DNA of 7,962 nucleotides from Vicinamibacteria bacterium (GTDB lineage: Bacteria; Acidobacteriota; Vicinamibacteria; Fen-336; JAGNNV01). The notes under the pieces were generated by a model that did not search any database, was not told where the DNA came from, and saw only the letters and a program-made list of their open reading frames with translations. The stretch covers positions 1-7,962 of the forward strand of contig JAENWE010000202.1 of the NCBI GenBank assembly GCA_016650185.1, given 5' to 3'. Of the stretch, positions 1 to 7,022 are shown piece after piece. A program made the translations under genes and the position numbers. Numbering within the stretch: the first letter of the stretch is position 1; each line of letters begins with the position of its first letter.

Positions 1-1398
1 CGCGAAGGCGTCACCACCGAGATCTTCGGCGAAGGCGAATCGATGGGTCCATACACCCCCGCCATGAAGCAACTCCGAGAGGAGGGCATGGGGGACGTCA
101 AGTACAAGATCGAGTGGACGACGCTCTCCGAGTACCTCCAATACATGGAGAAACGAGGTATCTCTCCCAATGTGGCCTCCTACATCGGCGCGGCCACGAT
201 CCGCGAACATGTGATCGGCCTCGACAACAAGAAAGCGACGCCCGCTCAGATGGACGAGATGCGCGAACTCGTGCGCATGGAGATGAAGGCGGGCGCGCTG
301 GGCATCGGCTCGTCGCTCATCTACGCGCCCGCGGTCTATGCGGATACAAACGAACTCATCGAGCTGTCCAAGGTGGCTGCTCAGTATCAGGGTACCTACA
401 TCTCGCACCTGCGGAGCGAGGGCGACCGGCTTTTGGAGTCGGTCGATGAACTGATTCAGATCGCCCGCTCGGCCAACATTCCGGCCGAGATCTACCACCT
501 CAAGGCGGCGGGGGAGTCGAACTGGAAGAAACTGGACGCGGCCATTGAGATGGTGGAGGCAGCCCAAAAGGAAGGGCTCAGGATCACCGCGGACATGTAC
601 ACCTATACCGCCGGCGCCACCGGCTTCGACGCCTGCTTGCCCCCGTGGGCGCGCGAGGGCGGTCTGGACACGGTGTTCAAGAGGCTGGAGGACCCGGCGA
701 CGCGCGCTCGCATAGCCGCGGAGATGAAAGTGAAGGGCGAGGATTGGGAGAACATCTGCGCGGCCGCGGGAACGCCCGACCGTATTCTTCTCCTCGAATT
801 CAAGAGCGAAGCCCTGAAGCCTCTCCAGGGCAAGACTCTGGCTGAGGTCGCGACGATCAGGGGCCAGGACTGGCCGGTGGTGGTCATGGATCTTGTCCAC
901 GAGGATCGAACCCGGGTGGGCGTCGCCTTCACGATGATGTCCGAGGACAACGTGCGCAAGCAAGTGGCCCTGCCCTGGGTGTCGTTTTGCTCGGATGCCG
1001 CGTCCATGGCCACGGAAGGCGTGTTCCTCAAGTCGAAAACCCACCCGCGCGCCTACGGAAATTTCTCACGCCTTCTGGGTCGCTACGTCCGCGACGAGAA
1101 GCTCATTCCTCTCGAAGAAGCCATCCGCCGTCTGGCCGCCCTGCCCGCCGCGAACATGGGCCTCGACCGTCGAGGATTGCTCAAAGTGGGGATGTTCGCG
1201 GACGTGGTGGCCTTCGATCCGCTCACCGTCGCCGATAAGGCGACGTTCGCGGACCCTCATCAATACTCGGTGGGGATGAAGCACGTCCTGGTGAACGGAA
1301 CGCCCGTTCTGGTCGACGGAGAGCACACGGGCGCCCGTCCCGGCCGGGCGCTGTATGGCCCAGGCCGGGAGCGCGCGAAGGCCGCCAACAAACGGTAG
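1..1398 (+). CDS. N-acyl-D-amino-acid deacylase family amidohydrolase (5' truncated)
   Basis: The frame is open from base 1, so the gene enters from the left; 465 C-terminal codons are present and the first Met (position 43) is internal. The family is the D-aminoacylase branch of the metal-dependent amidohydrolase superfamily (Amidohydro_3-like), which hydrolyses N-acyl-D-amino acids or related amides on a TIM barrel. Seen here: EGVTTEIFGEGES at the window edge, SHLRSEG (His at about residue 136 of the fragment) and YHLKAAG (His about 166), both typical metal-binding strands, FCSDAAS with the candidate catalytic Asp at about 332, HPRAYGNF just after it, and the C-terminal small beta-domain ending TGARPGRAL. 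The N-terminal HxH metal motif must lie upstream of the window. Where classical D-aminoacylases have a Cys ligand (NCG), this protein has GEG. Substrate, secretion and operon partners cannot be judged from the fragment. It is convergent with the next gene, with a 46-bp gap. Confidence 0.88.
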   Translation, partial: REGVTTEIFGEGESMGPYTPAMKQLREEGMGDVKYKIEWTTLSEYLQYMEKRGISPNVASYIGAATIREHVIGLDNKKATPAQMDEMRELVRMEMKAGALGIGSSLIYAPAVYADTNELIELSKVAAQYQGTYISHLRSEGDRLLESVDELIQIARSANIPAEIYHLKAAGESNWKKLDAAIEMVEAAQKEGLRITADMYTYTAGATGFDACLPPWAREGGLDTVFKRLEDPATRARIAAEMKVKGEDWENICAAAGTPDRILLLEFKSEALKPLQGKTLAEVATIRGQDWPVVVMDLVHEDRTRVGVAFTMMSEDNVRKQVALPWVSFCSDAASMATEGVFLKSKTHPRAYGNFSRLLGRYVRDEKLIPLEEAIRRLAALPAANMGLDRRGLLKVGMFADVVAFDPLTVADKATFADPHQYSVGMKHVLVNGTPVLVDGEHTGARPGRALYGPGRERAKAANKR

Positions 1399-1444
1399 AG
1401 GGCGAAGGCCGGAGCCACCGCCCCCGGACGTTGGACCCCGGCCG

Positions 1445-1909
1445 CTACTGTATGCCGATCCCTGCGGATTTATCCATGCCGCTCAGGTCGAGAAATTGGT
1501 CTTTCTCGAGGTGGAAAGAAAGCAAGGAGACCTTGTCGGGGATTACAAACACAAATGCAACCGACCACGTTCCGTTTCCGCTCCACAACGTAACCGTGTG
1601 GCACTTGAAGGCCTGAGGCTCAGTCATTTCAGGAACGGTTCCAAGAATCTTGGCTTCGTGCCAGAATGGGTTCCGAGGTGGAGCGTACAGCATCGAAAAC
1701 CGAATCACCACAAACTTCTTTCCTTCCGGCGCCAGTGGCCGGAAGGGCGGCGGCGCGTTCTTCGGATCAGGTCGAAACTTCCCAATGTCATTCGCTACTC
1801 TCTCAGCTCTTTCCAACGACACAAACTGAAGGTCAGTCTGCTGGAAGGTAATACCCTGACCGAAGTTCGATGCGAGGGCGACCAGTGTGAATGCGAGCGT
1901 TATCTCCAT
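1445..1909 (-). CDS. Small secreted protein of unknown function, possible DUF4352-like beta-sandwich
   Basis: This encodes 154 residues. The N-terminus (MEITLAFTLVALASNFGQG) has a short hydrophobic stretch like a signal peptide, though it lacks an n-region Lys or Arg. A mixed linker rich in Pro and charge (about 40-62) follows. Then come beta-rich segments (KKFVVIRFSM, FKCHTVTLWS, TWSVAFVFVIP) ending in FLDLSG. The order of a 'keeps value as a strand', a 'VAFVFVIPD' strand and a final 'L.L' resembles DUF4352-type immunoglobulin-like domains in secreted proteins, but this is resemblance by eye only. The start is well supported: AGGAG six bases before the ATG. Base composition looks lower in GC than both flanks. 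An antisense frame is also open across the gene, but the ribosome site and signal peptide favour this strand. No function is recognised. Confidence 0.68.
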   Translation of the reverse strand: MEITLAFTLVALASNFGQGITFQQTDLQFVSLERAERVANDIGKFRPDPKNAPPPFRPLAPEGKKFVVIRFSMLYAPPRNPFWHEAKILGTVPEMTEPQAFKCHTVTLWSGNGTWSVAFVFVIPDKVSLLSFHLEKDQFLDLSGMDKSAGIGIQ

Positions 1910-1915
1910 GGAGAA

Positions 1916-1920
1916 CTCCT
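1916..1920 (-). promoter_or_regulatory. Shine-Dalgarno site of the secreted orphan
   Basis: On the minus strand the bases read AGGAG, then TTCTCC, then ATG at 1909-1907. The strength and 6-nt spacing make this one of the two best ribosome sites in the window. It decides both the strand and the start of the 154-residue protein. Confidence 0.75.
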
Positions 1921-2040
1921 AAATGGGGCGCCTGAACGGGGGGGCATCAGGATGCGACTATTGCATACTTCGGCCGACACTTCGCGCAATACCTCCTCGG
2001 TCGATCGTCCGACAGCGTCGACCTTCTGGAACTATCCCGT

Positions 2041-2118
2041 GAGGCGCCGCAGTCAGGAGCGAAGAAGCGCCTCGGCGCCGGGCGGCGCGCCCGAACCGGA
2101 GATCCGATGAGGCGCGCC
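2041..2118 (-). terminator. Pair of GC-rich hairpins downstream of yceI, candidate terminator
   Basis: Two perfect inverted repeats lie just past the yceI stop. GGCGCGCC occurs at 2084-2091 and again at 2111-2118 (each copy is itself a palindrome), with a 19-nt loop. GAGGCGC at 2041-2047 is complementary to GCGCCTC at 2067-2073, also with a 19-nt loop. GAGGCGC recurs at 2109-2115, so the 2067-2073 arm has two possible partners. There is no T-run after either stem in the transcribed direction, so this is not a classical intrinsic terminator; it may instead be an mRNA 3'-end stabiliser or simply GC-rich sequence. Confidence 0.3.
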
Positions 2119-2137
2119 TTGGCGGCGACCCCTGCGT

Positions 2138-2746
2138 TTACTTCGCCGCGGGCGAGTCTGCAGACGCGGGCTTCTTCTTATTGGCCTCGATGTTGACCGT
2201 GATCTCGACATCGTCTCCGAGCACAAGCGCGCCCGTGTCCAGGGTCTGATTCCAGACGATGCCGTAGTCCTTGCGGTTCAGCTTGGCGGTCAGGCTGAAG
2301 CCCGCCTTCTCCGTGCCGCGCCGGTCGGTGATGACGCCCCCGAAATCCACGGGAATGGTCATTTCCTTCGCCATCCCATGCAGGGTGAAGATTCCCGTGA
2401 CATTGAAGGTGTCCTCATCCACGGGCGCGATCTTCGTGCTCTTGAAGGTAATTTCCGGATTCTTCTCGGCATCGAAGAAGTCGGCGCTTTTGAGGTGGGT
2501 GTCGCGACCGGCGTTGGCGGTGTTGATCGATGCGGTCTGGATCGTGAACTCGACGGACGACGAGGCCGGCTTGCCGGGGATCACCGTGATGGTTCCCGAG
2601 AAGTCGTCAAATCGGCCGGAGACCTTCGAGACGAAGTGGCGGACACGGAAGGTCACCTCGGAGTGGGTCTTGTCGACGTTGTAGATGTCCTGGGCGGACG
2701 CGGCGGACGTGGTCAGGGCGAGTGCGAGGAGGAGGGGGGCTTTCAT
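2138..2746 (-). CDS. YceI family secreted protein
   Basis: This encodes 202 residues. A clear Sec signal peptide (MKAPLLLALALTTSAASA) has a likely cleavage ASA|QD after residue 18. The mature part is a full YceI-like lipocalin-type beta-barrel (about residues 20-188): DKTHSEVTFRVRH near the start, SGRFDDFSGTI, RDTHLKSADFFDAEKNPEITFKS in the middle, FTLHGMAKEM, and LNRKDYG near the end. YceI proteins are periplasmic; characterised members bind long isoprenoid or amphiphilic ligands and several are induced by high pH or stress, but the ligand here is unknown. A short Lys/Pro/Ala/Ser tail (about 189-202) follows the domain. The gene lies 30 bp after the marR stop on the same strand, with only a weak AAGAAAGAAG ribosome site, so co-transcription with the regulator is likely. 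Length matches the family (about 190-200 residues). Confidence 0.93.
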   Translation of the reverse strand: MKAPLLLALALTTSAASAQDIYNVDKTHSEVTFRVRHFVSKVSGRFDDFSGTITVIPGKPASSSVEFTIQTASINTANAGRDTHLKSADFFDAEKNPEITFKSTKIAPVDEDTFNVTGIFTLHGMAKEMTIPVDFGGVITDRRGTEKAGFSLTAKLNRKDYGIVWNQTLDTGALVLGDDVEITVNIEANKKKPASADSPAAK

Positions 2747-2777
2747 TGGGGCGCTTCTTTCTTGAAGGACGAGATAA

Positions 2778-3278
2778 TTACTGTTTGCGGAGAGAGGTGC
2801 AGCGGGCGGCGCAAGCGCTGCGGATGGCGTCGAGCGATGCGATCAGCTGCCGCAGCCGCTCGGCGTTGAGGCCCGAGAAGAGAACCTCGCTGGCCTGAGG
2901 CATCGTCGAGTCGACTCGGGCGAGAAGTTCGAGGCCCTTGGCTTCGATGTGACACAGAACCTGTCGCCGATCGGCCCGGGGCCGCTCGCGGCGAACCAGG
3001 CCAGCGGTCTCCAGTCGGTCGATCAGCCGGGTGATGCCCGGAGCCTGTTCCACCAGCCGTGCTCCGATCTCAAGAGTAGGGAGGCCCGTGTCCCTTGCCC
3101 CGCGCAGAATTCGCAGAACGTTGAACTGGCTGAGGGTGACCCCTTCGGGTTCGAGGACCTCGGTGATTCGCCAGCGCAACACATCCGCGGTGCGCAGCAG
3201 GCTGACGAACGCCTCATCATGGATGGAGGCGAACGGCTTGGTCTGGCGCAATTCTCTAAGGAGGGAACTCTGTGGCAC
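2778..3278 (-). CDS. MarR family transcriptional regulator
   Basis: From the GTG at 3278 this gives 166 residues. Helix 1 and the dimerisation region (HDEAFVSLLRTADVLRWRITEVLEP) lead into the winged helix: LSQFNVLRILRGA, LPTLEIGARLVEQAPGITRLIDRLETAGLVRRER as the recognition helix, and ADRRQVLCHIEAKG as the beta-wing with the characteristic D-R-R. The C-terminal helices close the dimer. MarR proteins are usually repressors released by small phenolic or oxidant ligands. The frame also has a TTG at 3299, but that codon lies between the predicted -35 and -10, so it could not be transcribed from that promoter; the GTG, which starts VPQSSLLREL, is preferred. No Shine-Dalgarno precedes either codon. 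It is followed after 30 bp by yceI, its likely target. There is no ATG before residue 130, so the exact start remains the main uncertainty. Confidence 0.9.
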   Translation of the reverse strand: MPQSSLLRELRQTKPFASIHDEAFVSLLRTADVLRWRITEVLEPEGVTLSQFNVLRILRGARDTGLPTLEIGARLVEQAPGITRLIDRLETAGLVRRERPRADRRQVLCHIEAKGLELLARVDSTMPQASEVLFSGLNAERLRQLIASLDAIRSACAARCTSLRKQ

Positions 3279-3284
3279 AAAAGT

Positions 3285-3314
3285 AATATAACTAAACAAT
3301 AGTTAATCAGTCAA
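3285..3314 (-). promoter_or_regulatory. Predicted sigma70-type promoter of marR-yceI
   Basis: On the minus strand a TTGACT (-35, 3314-3309) is separated by 18 bp from TATATT (-10, 3290-3285). Both hexamers are close to consensus, and the region is strongly AT-rich against GC-rich surroundings. The expected transcription start, about seven bases downstream of the -10, falls on or next to the GTG at 3278. Confidence 0.6.
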
Positions 3315-3317
3315 CTA
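3289..3317. promoter_or_regulatory. Probable MarR operator (repeated AACTA/TAGTT half-sites)
   Basis: A perfect 17-bp palindrome, TAACTA-N5-TAGTTA, occupies 3289-3305. A further AACTA at 3313-3317 makes a second inverted pair with the TAGTT at 3300-3304. The half-sites are roughly one helical turn apart and cover the spacer, the edge of the -10 and the -35 of the marR promoter. Position and symmetry are what an autorepressing MarR dimer would need. Binding is inferred, not shown. Confidence 0.5.
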
Positions 3318-3374
3318 TATGGGGAATAATCAACATAAACGTTTTTTTATCAATTACTTAATTCGCGAACGAAA

Positions 3375-4766
3375 TTAGAGCAAGAGCATCGCTGCAGACA
3401 TTATGATGGTCGGGATCAAGGCCCCGAGCGCCAGCATCAGCGGGGAGATACCATCCTCGAAATGGTCCCTCAATATCGCGATACCGGCCGGATTCGGGGC
3501 GTTCGCGATCACGGTCAGCCCACCGCCGGTCACCGCCCCCGCGACGACCGCGTACCTGGCCGCATCGTCGAGGCTCGGAACCAAAGTGGCGAGGAATGTG
3601 ATGAGGGCGTTGTCATTGAAGGCGGTTAGGACAAGAGCGCCGAAGAAGAGTGGAGTGACGGAGAGACTCGCGAGCACCGGCTGAATCCACCAGCCCTGAA
3701 GACCGCCATGGACCACCAGTCCGGCCAGGAAGAACGCGACCAGGAGGGGCGGCTTCAGGTCGATAACGCTCTGGTACGGTGACGTGGCCTTCGCAAAGCC
3801 CAGGAAGAACAGGAAACCGGCGATGAAGATCGCCGGGTAATGGGCGTTGGCCACGGTCCAGGCCATGAAGCCGAGGTGAACCGCCACCACGATCCAGGGT
3901 GCGCGTGATTTCGCGGGAGTCGACTCAGCCGGTTGGAGCGCGTTCAGATCCTTGCGAAAGAGGACCAGATACGCCACGTTCGCCGTCACGATGCCGATCA
4001 CCGCTTTCAGGCCGAAATTCGAGACCATGAAGGTGAAGTCCCAACTCCAGGGGCGAGCGACCATCAGCACCGGCGGGGCGGCGAAATGGGTCAGGGTTCC
4101 TCCAACCGAAATGTTCGTGAAGAGCAGGCCGATGGTCGCGTAGGAGAGTCGCAGAGACGGACCGAGAGCGAAAAACTGCTTCGAGAGCAACAAGGCACCG
4201 ATGGTCATCGCCGCGGGCTCGGTCACGAAGGATCCCATCACCGGAGCCACGGTCAAGATGGTCAGCCACCACGCCGTAGGCGAACCCTTGCCGATCGAGG
4301 CGATTTTCCGCAGGACATCTTCGGCGAGGTCCAGCACCGGTTGGGTCGAGGCCAGGGCCATGATGACGAACACGAAGAGGGGCTCGGTGTAGGTCACCGA
4401 ATCGTTCAGATAATGCGACGCGGCGCCCCAGCCGCGCGCCCACGCGATCGCTCCGGCGAGGATCACCGCCCAAAGGCCGAAGATGACCTCGATCTCGCCC
4501 AGAAAGTGCAGGAACTCGGCCACGATGCTCGGCGACGGCTCGCGCCGGGCCCTGAATTCGCGCGCGTTGTGCGCATCCTGAACGTGATGAGCGAGCACGG
4601 TCAGGCGTTTGGCCGCGAAGGTGTGGAGGATGGCCAGGAGAAAGATGAGCGTGGCGACGAGGTTGAAGGGTTCCGCTTCGATTCTCTCGCTCAGAACGTC
4701 CAGCAGACCGGCCCCGGGCGCCGCGGACGCGTAGTCGCTGAGAGGCAGCGGGAAAGGAGACTCCAT
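3375..4766 (-). CDS. Putative Na+/H+ antiporter family membrane protein
   Basis: This is a 463-residue polytopic inner-membrane protein with about ten to twelve hydrophobic segments, for example residues 36-50, 93-110, 128-140, 167-180, 205-222, 251-270, 291-306, 311-324, 341-355, 372-392, 404-420 and 445-463. Conserved-looking polar motifs sit within or between membrane segments: GEIEVIFGLWA (90-100), TEPAAMT (182-188), FTNISVGGTLTHFAAPP (216-232), FNDNA (383-387) and ANAPNPAG (421-428). This pattern fits the 'putative Na+/H+ antiporter' family (PF07399-like, IT-superfamily style), whose transport activity is mostly predicted rather than measured. The frame is closed by a stop a few codons upstream, so the ATG at 4766 is the first possible start, but it has no good Shine-Dalgarno. 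It lies upstream of marR on the same strand, separated by the AT-rich promoter gap, so it is probably a separate transcript. It is divergent from the sugar operon. Confidence 0.85.
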   Translation of the reverse strand: MESPFPLPLSDYASAAPGAGLLDVLSERIEAEPFNLVATLIFLLAILHTFAAKRLTVLAHHVQDAHNAREFRARREPSPSIVAEFLHFLGEIEVIFGLWAVILAGAIAWARGWGAASHYLNDSVTYTEPLFVFVIMALASTQPVLDLAEDVLRKIASIGKGSPTAWWLTILTVAPVMGSFVTEPAAMTIGALLLSKQFFALGPSLRLSYATIGLLFTNISVGGTLTHFAAPPVLMVARPWSWDFTFMVSNFGLKAVIGIVTANVAYLVLFRKDLNALQPAESTPAKSRAPWIVVAVHLGFMAWTVANAHYPAIFIAGFLFFLGFAKATSPYQSVIDLKPPLLVAFFLAGLVVHGGLQGWWIQPVLASLSVTPLFFGALVLTAFNDNALITFLATLVPSLDDAARYAVVAGAVTGGGLTVIANAPNPAGIAILRDHFEDGISPLMLALGALIPTIIMSAAMLLL

Positions 4767-4872
4767 CCGGGGAGCTTAGGCCAAGGCGTCGCGCCACGGA
4801 GAGCCCTCCACCTCCGCCATGGCCTCCCCATCACGGGATCGACCGCCCCGGCTGTAAACTTGCCTCTCAATC
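4767..4872. promoter_or_regulatory. Divergent intergenic region between antiporter and sugar operon
   Basis: These 106 bases should hold promoters for both directions. For the plus strand the best -10 candidate is TAAACT at 4855-4860, only about six bases of leader before the ATG at 4873, and no convincing -35 is visible. For the minus strand TTTACA (4860-4855, overlapping the same bases) could act as a -35, but the matching -10 is poor. Neither start codon has a Shine-Dalgarno. This is weak evidence only. Confidence 0.25.
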
Positions 4873-5988
4873 ATGAAAAATCAGATTCCGATGGTCGATC
4901 TGCGGGCCCAGTACCTGCGGATCAAGAATGATATCGACGCCGCCATGACGCGCGTCGTGGAGACGACGGCCTTCATCAAGGGACCTGATTGCGGCGCCTT
5001 CGAGAAGGAATTTGCGGCATTTTGCGGGGTGGAAGCCTGCGTGGGGGTGGCGAACGGAACGGACGCCCTGATCTATGCCCTGCGCGCGTACGGCGTCGGT
5101 CTCGGCGACGAGGTGGTGACGGTGGCCAACACCTTCATCGCCACCGGAGAGGCGATACTCCTGAACGGGGCGACGCCGGTCTTCGTGGATGTCGATGACC
5201 TGACCTACACCCTCGACCCGAGCAAGCTCGCCGCCGCGATCACGAAGAAGACGAAAGTCATCATTCCCGTTCATCTGTATGGTCATCCGTGCGCAATGGA
5301 CGCGATCAACAAGATCGCCTGCGACCACGGCATTCCGGTCCTGGAAGACTCGGCCCAGGGGCATGGCGCCACCCTCAACGGGAAGAGGGCAGGGTCTCTC
5401 GGTCACGCCGCCTGCTTCAGCTTCTACCCAGGGAAGAACCTGGGGGCCTATGGCGACGCGGGCGCGGTGGTCTCGAGCGACAAGGAGTTCATCGCCAAGG
5501 TTCGTCAGATCGCGAACCACGGCGGGGGCGCCAACAAGTACGACAACGTGGTCCTGGGCACGAATTCGCGCCTTGACACCATGCAGGCTGCGATCTTGAG
5601 AGCCAAGCTGCCGCATCTTCAGCAGTGGACCGAAGAGCGCGGTGAGCGCGCCGCCCTCTACTCGAAGCTGCTGGACGGCGTTCCCGGCTTGGTCACGCCG
5701 AAGGAAGGCGCGGGCGCGCAATCCGCCTGGCACCTGTACACGGTCCGCACCTCCCGCCGCGACGCTCTCATTGATGAACTCAAGAAGAATGGCATATCGA
5801 CCGCGGTTCACTACCCGCGGCCCATTCACCTGCAGCCGGCCATGGGCCCGGCGGGCGGCAAGGCGGGCCACCTTCCCGTTTCCGAAAACCTCTCTCGTGA
5901 GGTCGTCTGCCTGCCTCTTTACCCCGAGCTCCCACTGGAAGAGATCGAGCGCATTGCCGGCCTCGTGCGGGCCTTTCTTTCCGCCTGA
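4873..5988 (+). CDS. DegT/DnrJ/EryC1/StrS family sugar aminotransferase
   Basis: This 371-residue PLP enzyme probably transfers an amino group (usually from glutamate) onto a 3-keto UDP-sugar. Landmarks: IPMVDLRAQY at the N-terminus, NGTDAL (61-66) for phosphate binding, VTVANTFIATGEAI, FVDVD, EDSAQ (158-162) with Asp159 contacting the pyridine nitrogen, FYPGKNLGAYGDAG with Lys188 as the Schiff-base lysine, NSRLDTMQAA (231-240), and HYPRPIHLQ. Length and motif order are those of WbpE/WlbC and GnnB type enzymes. It is first in a three-gene operon, 42 bp before an NAD(P)-dependent oxidoreductase that would make its keto substrate. The next gene would acetylate its product. There is no obvious Shine-Dalgarno; the ATG is chosen because the conserved N-terminal VDL motif begins eight residues later. 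The exact sugar is not determined by sequence alone. Confidence 0.92.
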   Translation: MKNQIPMVDLRAQYLRIKNDIDAAMTRVVETTAFIKGPDCGAFEKEFAAFCGVEACVGVANGTDALIYALRAYGVGLGDEVVTVANTFIATGEAILLNGATPVFVDVDDLTYTLDPSKLAAAITKKTKVIIPVHLYGHPCAMDAINKIACDHGIPVLEDSAQGHGATLNGKRAGSLGHAACFSFYPGKNLGAYGDAGAVVSSDKEFIAKVRQIANHGGGANKYDNVVLGTNSRLDTMQAAILRAKLPHLQQWTEERGERAALYSKLLDGVPGLVTPKEGAGAQSAWHLYTVRTSRRDALIDELKKNGISTAVHYPRPIHLQPAMGPAGGKAGHLPVSENLSREVVCLPLYPELPLEEIERIAGLVRAFLSA

Positions 5989-6030
5989 GCTGTTCCCGCC
6001 GTCTTTTCCCGGAATCGGGGTAAACCTCCC

Positions 6031-7011
6031 ATGAAAATCGGACTGGTCGGTTGTGGTTACTGGGGCAAGAACATCGCCCGCAATCTGCATCAGATGGGTC
6101 TCCTGGGCGCGGTTTGCGATCCCTCCACGAAAATTCTTGACGGGGTTCCGAAACTGTATCCCGGCGCTCTGGCTACGAAAGCGCTGGACGATCTCCTGAA
6201 GTCGAAGGAGATCGACGCCATCGCCATCGCCTCTCCGGCCGCGGAGCACGCAGCGACTGCGAAGGCGGCGCTCATGGCCGGAAAGGACGTCTTCGTCGAG
6301 AAACCCCTGGCTCTGGATGTTAAGCAGGCCAAGGCATTGCTCGATCTCGCCAAGCGCAGGAAGCGAATCCTGATGGTGGGTCACATCCTTTGCTACCACC
6401 CGGCCATTCAGAAGCTCAAACAACTGGTCGATGCGGGCGATCTGGGCGACATTCAGTATGTCTATTCGAACCGCCTGAACCTCGGCAAGATCCGCCACGA
6501 GGAAAACATCCTTTGGAGCTTCGCGCCTCATGACATCTCCGTGATCCTGCTCCTGCTCGGCCGGATGCCCAGCAGCGTCACCACCGCGGGAGAGAGCTGG
6601 CTCCGGAAGGGTGTTGCCGACGTGACCATGACCACCCTCAAGTTCAACCGGGGGGCGCGCGCCCACATCTTCGTGAGCTGGCTGCATCCATTCAAGGAGC
6701 AGAAGCTGGTGGTGGTGGGGAGCAAGCGCATGGCCGTGTTCGATGACGTCATCAAGGAAGGCAAGCTGAAGATCTTCGACAAGGGTGTGGACTGGCTGGA
6801 CGGCCAGCCGGTGATCCGGCAGACGTCCGAGTCGACCCTCTTCTTCCCCGAACTCGAGCCCCTTCGCGAGGAACTCACGCACTTCGCGGACTGCGTGCGC
6901 ACGCGAAAAGAGGCGCGGACCGACGGCAAGAATGGCCTGGATGTTCTGCGTGTGCTCGATGCTGGCCAGCGCTCGCTCGACACCGGGGGCAAGCCGGTGG
7001 CCATCAGGTAG
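6031..7011 (+). CDS. Gfo/Idh/MocA family NAD(P)-dependent sugar-nucleotide oxidoreductase
   Basis: This encodes 326 residues. The Rossmann start MKIGLVGCGYWGKN has the GxGxxG dinucleotide motif at 7-12. AIASPAAEH (65-73) and EKPLA (90-94), with the catalytic-region Lys91, follow. The C-terminal alpha/beta domain contains YSNRLN, FAPHDIS with His167, and the long sheet used for substrate and tetramer contacts. The expected role is oxidation of C3 of UDP-GlcNAc or UDP-GlcNAcA to the 3-keto sugar taken by the preceding aminotransferase. By eye the N-terminus looks more like the UDP-GlcNAc 3-dehydrogenase (GnnA) style than Pseudomonas WbpB, so both assignments are open. A G-rich GGGGT about ten bases before the ATG may be its ribosome site. 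Eleven bases separate its stop from the next start. Confidence 0.9.
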   Translation: MKIGLVGCGYWGKNIARNLHQMGLLGAVCDPSTKILDGVPKLYPGALATKALDDLLKSKEIDAIAIASPAAEHAATAKAALMAGKDVFVEKPLALDVKQAKALLDLAKRRKRILMVGHILCYHPAIQKLKQLVDAGDLGDIQYVYSNRLNLGKIRHEENILWSFAPHDISVILLLLGRMPSSVTTAGESWLRKGVADVTMTTLKFNRGARAHIFVSWLHPFKEQKLVVVGSKRMAVFDDVIKEGKLKIFDKGVDWLDGQPVIRQTSESTLFFPELEPLREELTHFADCVRTRKEARTDGKNGLDVLRVLDAGQRSLDTGGKPVAIR

Positions 7012-7016
7012 GAAGG
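7011..7016 (+). promoter_or_regulatory. Shine-Dalgarno site fixing the acetyltransferase start
   Basis: GGAAGG lies six bases before the ATG at 7023 and overlaps the last base of the preceding stop codon. It favours 7023 over an in-frame TTG at 7017, which falls inside the spacer. It also suggests translational coupling with the oxidoreductase. Confidence 0.75.
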
Positions 7017-7022
7017 TTGACC

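Noticed and set aside
1407..1443. Inverted repeat GGCCGG/CCGGCC between the two convergent genes as a bidirectional terminator
   Set aside because: The arms are only 6 bp with a 25-nt loop, there is no T-run on either side, and such a pairing is expected by chance at this GC content.
1355..2110. A 251-codon plus-strand frame across the end of the amidohydrolase and the secreted orphan
   Set aside because: It overlaps the real amidohydrolase end, has an Arg/Pro-rich start, no ribosome site and no recognisable domain. The opposite strand has AGGAG and a signal peptide.
3341..3363. T-run and AATTACTTAATT repeat downstream of the antiporter as an intrinsic terminator
   Set aside because: The stem is five A-T pairs with a 2-nt loop, too weak; on the minus strand the run is A, not T, so it does not fit termination of the antiporter transcript.
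3933..4931. A 332-codon plus-strand frame over the antiporter gene
   Set aside because: The translation is a low-complexity Arg/Gly/Glu-rich product typical of the shadow of a membrane protein gene; the minus-strand product has clear membrane segments.
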